This document shows, one piece after another, positions 62,094 through 64,000 of a DNA stretch of 64,000 nucleotides (the first letter of the stretch is position 1; each line of letters opens with the position of its first letter). Source of the stretch: Blastococcus sp. TF02A-35 (GTDB taxonomy: Bacteria; Actinomycetota; Actinomycetes; Mycobacteriales; Geodermatophilaceae); contig NZ_SPQP01000017.1 in NCBI RefSeq assembly GCF_004571075.1, positions 1 to 64,000 on the forward strand. Reading direction: 5' to 3'. Both the position numbers and the translations under genes were made by a program. A model generated the notes under the pieces. The model ran no database searches and was not told the DNA's origin. It saw only the letters and a program-made list of their open reading frames with translations.

Positions 62094-62312
62094 TCAGACC
62101 AGCCCCTCGTTGTGCGGCTCAATGCTGGCCGAGGGGTTCACCCCCTCGTCGGCGTCCGGACGCACGGGCCCCACGCCGGGCTCGGAACCGGAGCCGGCGG
62201 CGGTGTTCCGGGAGGACCGCTCCGGATCGGTCACTTCCGTGGTCGTCGGCGCCTGGCCGATCCGCTTCGCGGCATCCCCGGTGCCGGTCTCCTCCAGCTC
62301 TGACTCGCTCAT
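62094..62312 (-). CDS. Small acidic disordered protein
   Basis: 72 residues from ATG with a strong GGAGGAGG site five bases upstream. Composition is rich in Glu, Ser, Thr, Pro and Gly (MSESELEETGTGDAAKRIGQ) with no hydrophobic core. It is divergent from the dehydrogenase gene at 62463, and the shared region holds the best palindrome. Similar in character to the acidic protein at 31479. Confidence 0.7.
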   Translation of the reverse strand: MSESELEETGTGDAAKRIGQAPTTTEVTDPERSSRNTAAGSGSEPGVGPVRPDADEGVNPSASIEPHNEGLV

Positions 62313-62361
62313 GACTCCTCCTCCAGCAGGTCCCCCCACGGTGGTCGACCCTGCCGACGGC

Positions 62362-62389
62362 CGGTATCGGCATGTCTGCCGATACCGGT
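62362..62389. promoter_or_regulatory. Perfect palindrome, copy 3 of the ATCGGCA-N4-TGCCGAT site
   Basis: Twelve-base arms (CCGGTATCGGCA and its complement) flank TGTC; the 18-bp core is 62367-62384. It lies between divergent genes, 50 bp upstream of the small acidic gene start and 74 bp upstream of the dehydrogenase start. It lacks a coding neighbour to terminate, so an operator is more likely than a terminator. Confidence 0.6.
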
Positions 62390-62462
62390 CGCCCGCGGAC
62401 GCAGGTGGAATCGAGTTCCCGGTCCGGATCGGGGTCGGGAACACCGACGACGAGGAGGCACC

Positions 62463-63617
62463 GTGAAGGCAGTGGTGTACGACGGACCCCGCCAGGTCAG
62501 CGTGAAGGACGTCCCGGACGCGCGGATCGAGCGGCCGACCGACGTCCTGGTGCGAATCACCTCGACGAACATCTGCGGCTCGGACCTGCACATGTACGAG
62601 GGCCGCACCGACTTCGAGACCGGCCGCTGGTTCGGCCACGAGAACATGGGCCAGGTGATCGAGGTCGGCGACGGGGTCGACAAGGTGAAGGTGGGCGATT
62701 GGGTCGTCCTGCCGTTCAACATCGCCTGCGGGTTCTGCAAGAACTGCGAGCGCCAGCTCACGAACTACTGCCTCACCGCGCAGCCCGAGCCGAAGATGGC
62801 CGGCGCGGCCTACGGCTTCGCCGACATGGGCCCCTGGGCCGGTGGGCAGGCGGAGCTGCTGCGCGTGCCCTGGGGCGACTTCAACTGCCTGCGGCTGGGT
62901 GAGGACGCCGAGCAGCGCCAGACCGACTACGTGATGCTCGCCGACATCTTCCCGACCGGCTACCACGCCACCGAGATGGCCGGCGTCAAGCCCGGTGACC
63001 AGACGGTCATCTACGGCGCCGGACCGGTCGGGTTGATGGCCGCGCTGTCGGCGACCATCCGCGGGGCCGGCAAGGTGATGGTCGTCGACCGGCACCCCGA
63101 CCGGCTGCGGCTGGCCGAGTCGATCGGCGCGATCGCCATCGACGACTCGAAGGTCGACCCGGTCGAGGCGGTGCTCGAGCAGACGATGGGGCTGGGCGCG
63201 GACAACGGCTGCGAGTGCGTCGGCTACCAGGCGCACGAGCCCGACGGGCAGGAGCAGGCCAACCTGACGATGAACCGGCTGGTCTCCTCGGTGCGCTTCA
63301 CCGGGACGATCGGCACGGTCGGTGTCTTCGTGCCGCAGGACCCCGGCGCCAGCGACGAGCTGGCGAAGGAGGGCAAGCTCGCCTTCGACTTCGGCATGTT
63401 CTGGTTCAAGGGTCAGCACATCGGCAGCGGCCAGGCGCCGATCAAGAAGTACAACCGGCAGCTGCGCGACCTGATCGCCGGAGGCAGGGCCGAGCCGTCG
63501 TTCATCGTCAGCCACGAGCTGCCGCTGGACCAGGCGCCCGAGGCCTACGAGCACTTCGACGCCCGGGACGACGGCTGGACCAAGGTCGTCCTGCACCCGG
63601 CGATGGCGGGGGCCTGA
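62463..63617 (+). CDS. Zinc-dependent glutathione-independent formaldehyde dehydrogenase type enzyme
   Basis: 384 residues from GTG. Medium-chain dehydrogenase: MKAVVYDGPRQVSVKDVPD, ICGSDLHMYEGR and FGHENMGQVIEVG (catalytic zinc site), FNIACGFCKNCERQLTNYC (structural zinc cysteines), IYGAGPVGLMAALSA (NAD-binding loop), and GCECVGYQAHE, a mark of the Pseudomonas putida-type formaldehyde dismutase/dehydrogenase branch. It oxidises aldehydes or alcohols with NAD. The gene overlaps nothing and is followed at once by a PfpI gene. Confidence 0.93.
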   Translation: MKAVVYDGPRQVSVKDVPDARIERPTDVLVRITSTNICGSDLHMYEGRTDFETGRWFGHENMGQVIEVGDGVDKVKVGDWVVLPFNIACGFCKNCERQLTNYCLTAQPEPKMAGAAYGFADMGPWAGGQAELLRVPWGDFNCLRLGEDAEQRQTDYVMLADIFPTGYHATEMAGVKPGDQTVIYGAGPVGLMAALSATIRGAGKVMVVDRHPDRLRLAESIGAIAIDDSKVDPVEAVLEQTMGLGADNGCECVGYQAHEPDGQEQANLTMNRLVSSVRFTGTIGTVGVFVPQDPGASDELAKEGKLAFDFGMFWFKGQHIGSGQAPIKKYNRQLRDLIAGGRAEPSFIVSHELPLDQAPEAYEHFDARDDGWTKVVLHPAMAGA

Positions 63618-63618
63618 C

Positions 63619-64000
63619 ATGGCGGGACAGCTGAACGGACGACGAGTCGCGATCCTGGCTGCCGACGGCGTGGAGCACGTCGAGCTTGAGCAGCCGCGGC
63701 GCGCCCTCGACGACGCAGGTGCCCGGACCGACGTGCTCTCGATCCACGACGGGGAGATCGCGGCACGCAACAACGACCTGGAGGACGCCGGCACCTTCGC
63801 GGTGGACCGCCTGGTCGGCGCGGTCTCGGTCGATGAGTACGACGCGCTGCTGCTGCCGGGCGGCACGGTCAACCCCGATCAGCTGCGCATGCAGCCGACG
63901 GCGGTGGAGTTCGTGCGGAACTTCGTGCAGTCGGGCAAGCCCGTCGCCTCGATCTGCCACGGGCCGTGGAACTTCGTCGAGGCCGGCGTGGCGCGTGGCC
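63619..64000 (+). CDS. DJ-1/PfpI family protein (partial, runs off the right edge)
   Basis: 127 residues are visible from ATG, one base after the dehydrogenase stop. The fold is clear: GRRVAILAADGVEHVELEQP, GTFAVDRLVGAVSVDEYDAL, LLPGGTVNPDQLRMQPTAVE and SGKPVASICHGPWNFVEAG, with the nucleophile Cys in ICHGP. It is paralogous to the frameshifted gene at 59332. Coupling to the dehydrogenase suggests a role in aldehyde (glyoxal-type) damage repair; this is inference. Confidence 0.9.
   Translation, partial: MAGQLNGRRVAILAADGVEHVELEQPRRALDDAGARTDVLSIHDGEIAARNNDLEDAGTFAVDRLVGAVSVDEYDALLLPGGTVNPDQLRMQPTAVEFVRNFVQSGKPVASICHGPWNFVEAGVARG

Overview
The window is high-GC DNA with many GTG starts. Family content and gene order point to an actinobacterium, most likely a Geodermatophilaceae-type organism (Blastococcus, Geodermatophilus, Modestobacter). 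This is inferred from content, not from a database search. Supporting signs are a pepN / mycothiol-type DsbA / rpiB neighbourhood like that of mycobacteria, a mycobacterial IdeR-type iron box, Eis-type acetyltransferase, DUF5130, and ECF sigma and LuxR regulators.

Layout. Positions 1-421 hold the end of rpsC and the first 19 codons of rplP, joined abruptly to the tail of an unrelated gene; this is a chimeric junction. Positions 432-25,383 look like ordinary core genome: amidase, DUF5130, aminopeptidase N, DsbA-like oxidoreductase, SDR, RpiB, Eis-like acetyltransferase, a two-component pair, a large lipoprotein, a sigma factor with a SnoaL-like tail, a DHA2 exporter, a K+/H+ antiporter fused to a UBP zinc finger, an iron-siderophore ABC operon behind an iron box, and a phenol-hydroxylase-type flavoprotein.

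At 25,436-25,482 lies only the 3' half of a tRNA-Gly gene, followed by paired GGCAC repeats. This looks like the attachment end of an integrated island running to the right. The island begins with a compact envelope-stress locus (25.8-30.7 kb). It contains an ECF sigma factor, an anti-sigma factor that is itself fused to an Asp23/Gls24 domain, three further Asp23-family proteins, a miniature HPD (J-domain-like) protein, DUF2273 and AmaP-like membrane proteins, and a GlsB-type protein. A stress and cell-surface set follows (31-39 kb): an extended transaldolase, PRC-barrel/DUF2382 protein, TetR and OhrR-like regulators, and SipW-type exported proteins.

From 39 to 55 kb comes an unusually dense signalling block: a PP2C/SpoIIE phosphatase, two RsbW-like kinases, two STAS antagonists (one with glutamate at the phospho-site), three GGDEF proteins, two EAL domains, and a soluble GAF-GAF-chemoreceptor. 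Together they could link partner switching to cyclic-di-GMP. This block is rich in gene fragments and long intergenic stretches.

The last part (55.5-64 kb) holds a DUF2254 membrane protein, two paralogous GAF-LuxR regulators, and two alcohol/formaldehyde dehydrogenase plus DJ-1/PfpI pairs. In the first pair both genes carry a one-base frameshift. Three related 18-bp palindromes sit upstream of genes here and may mark one regulon.
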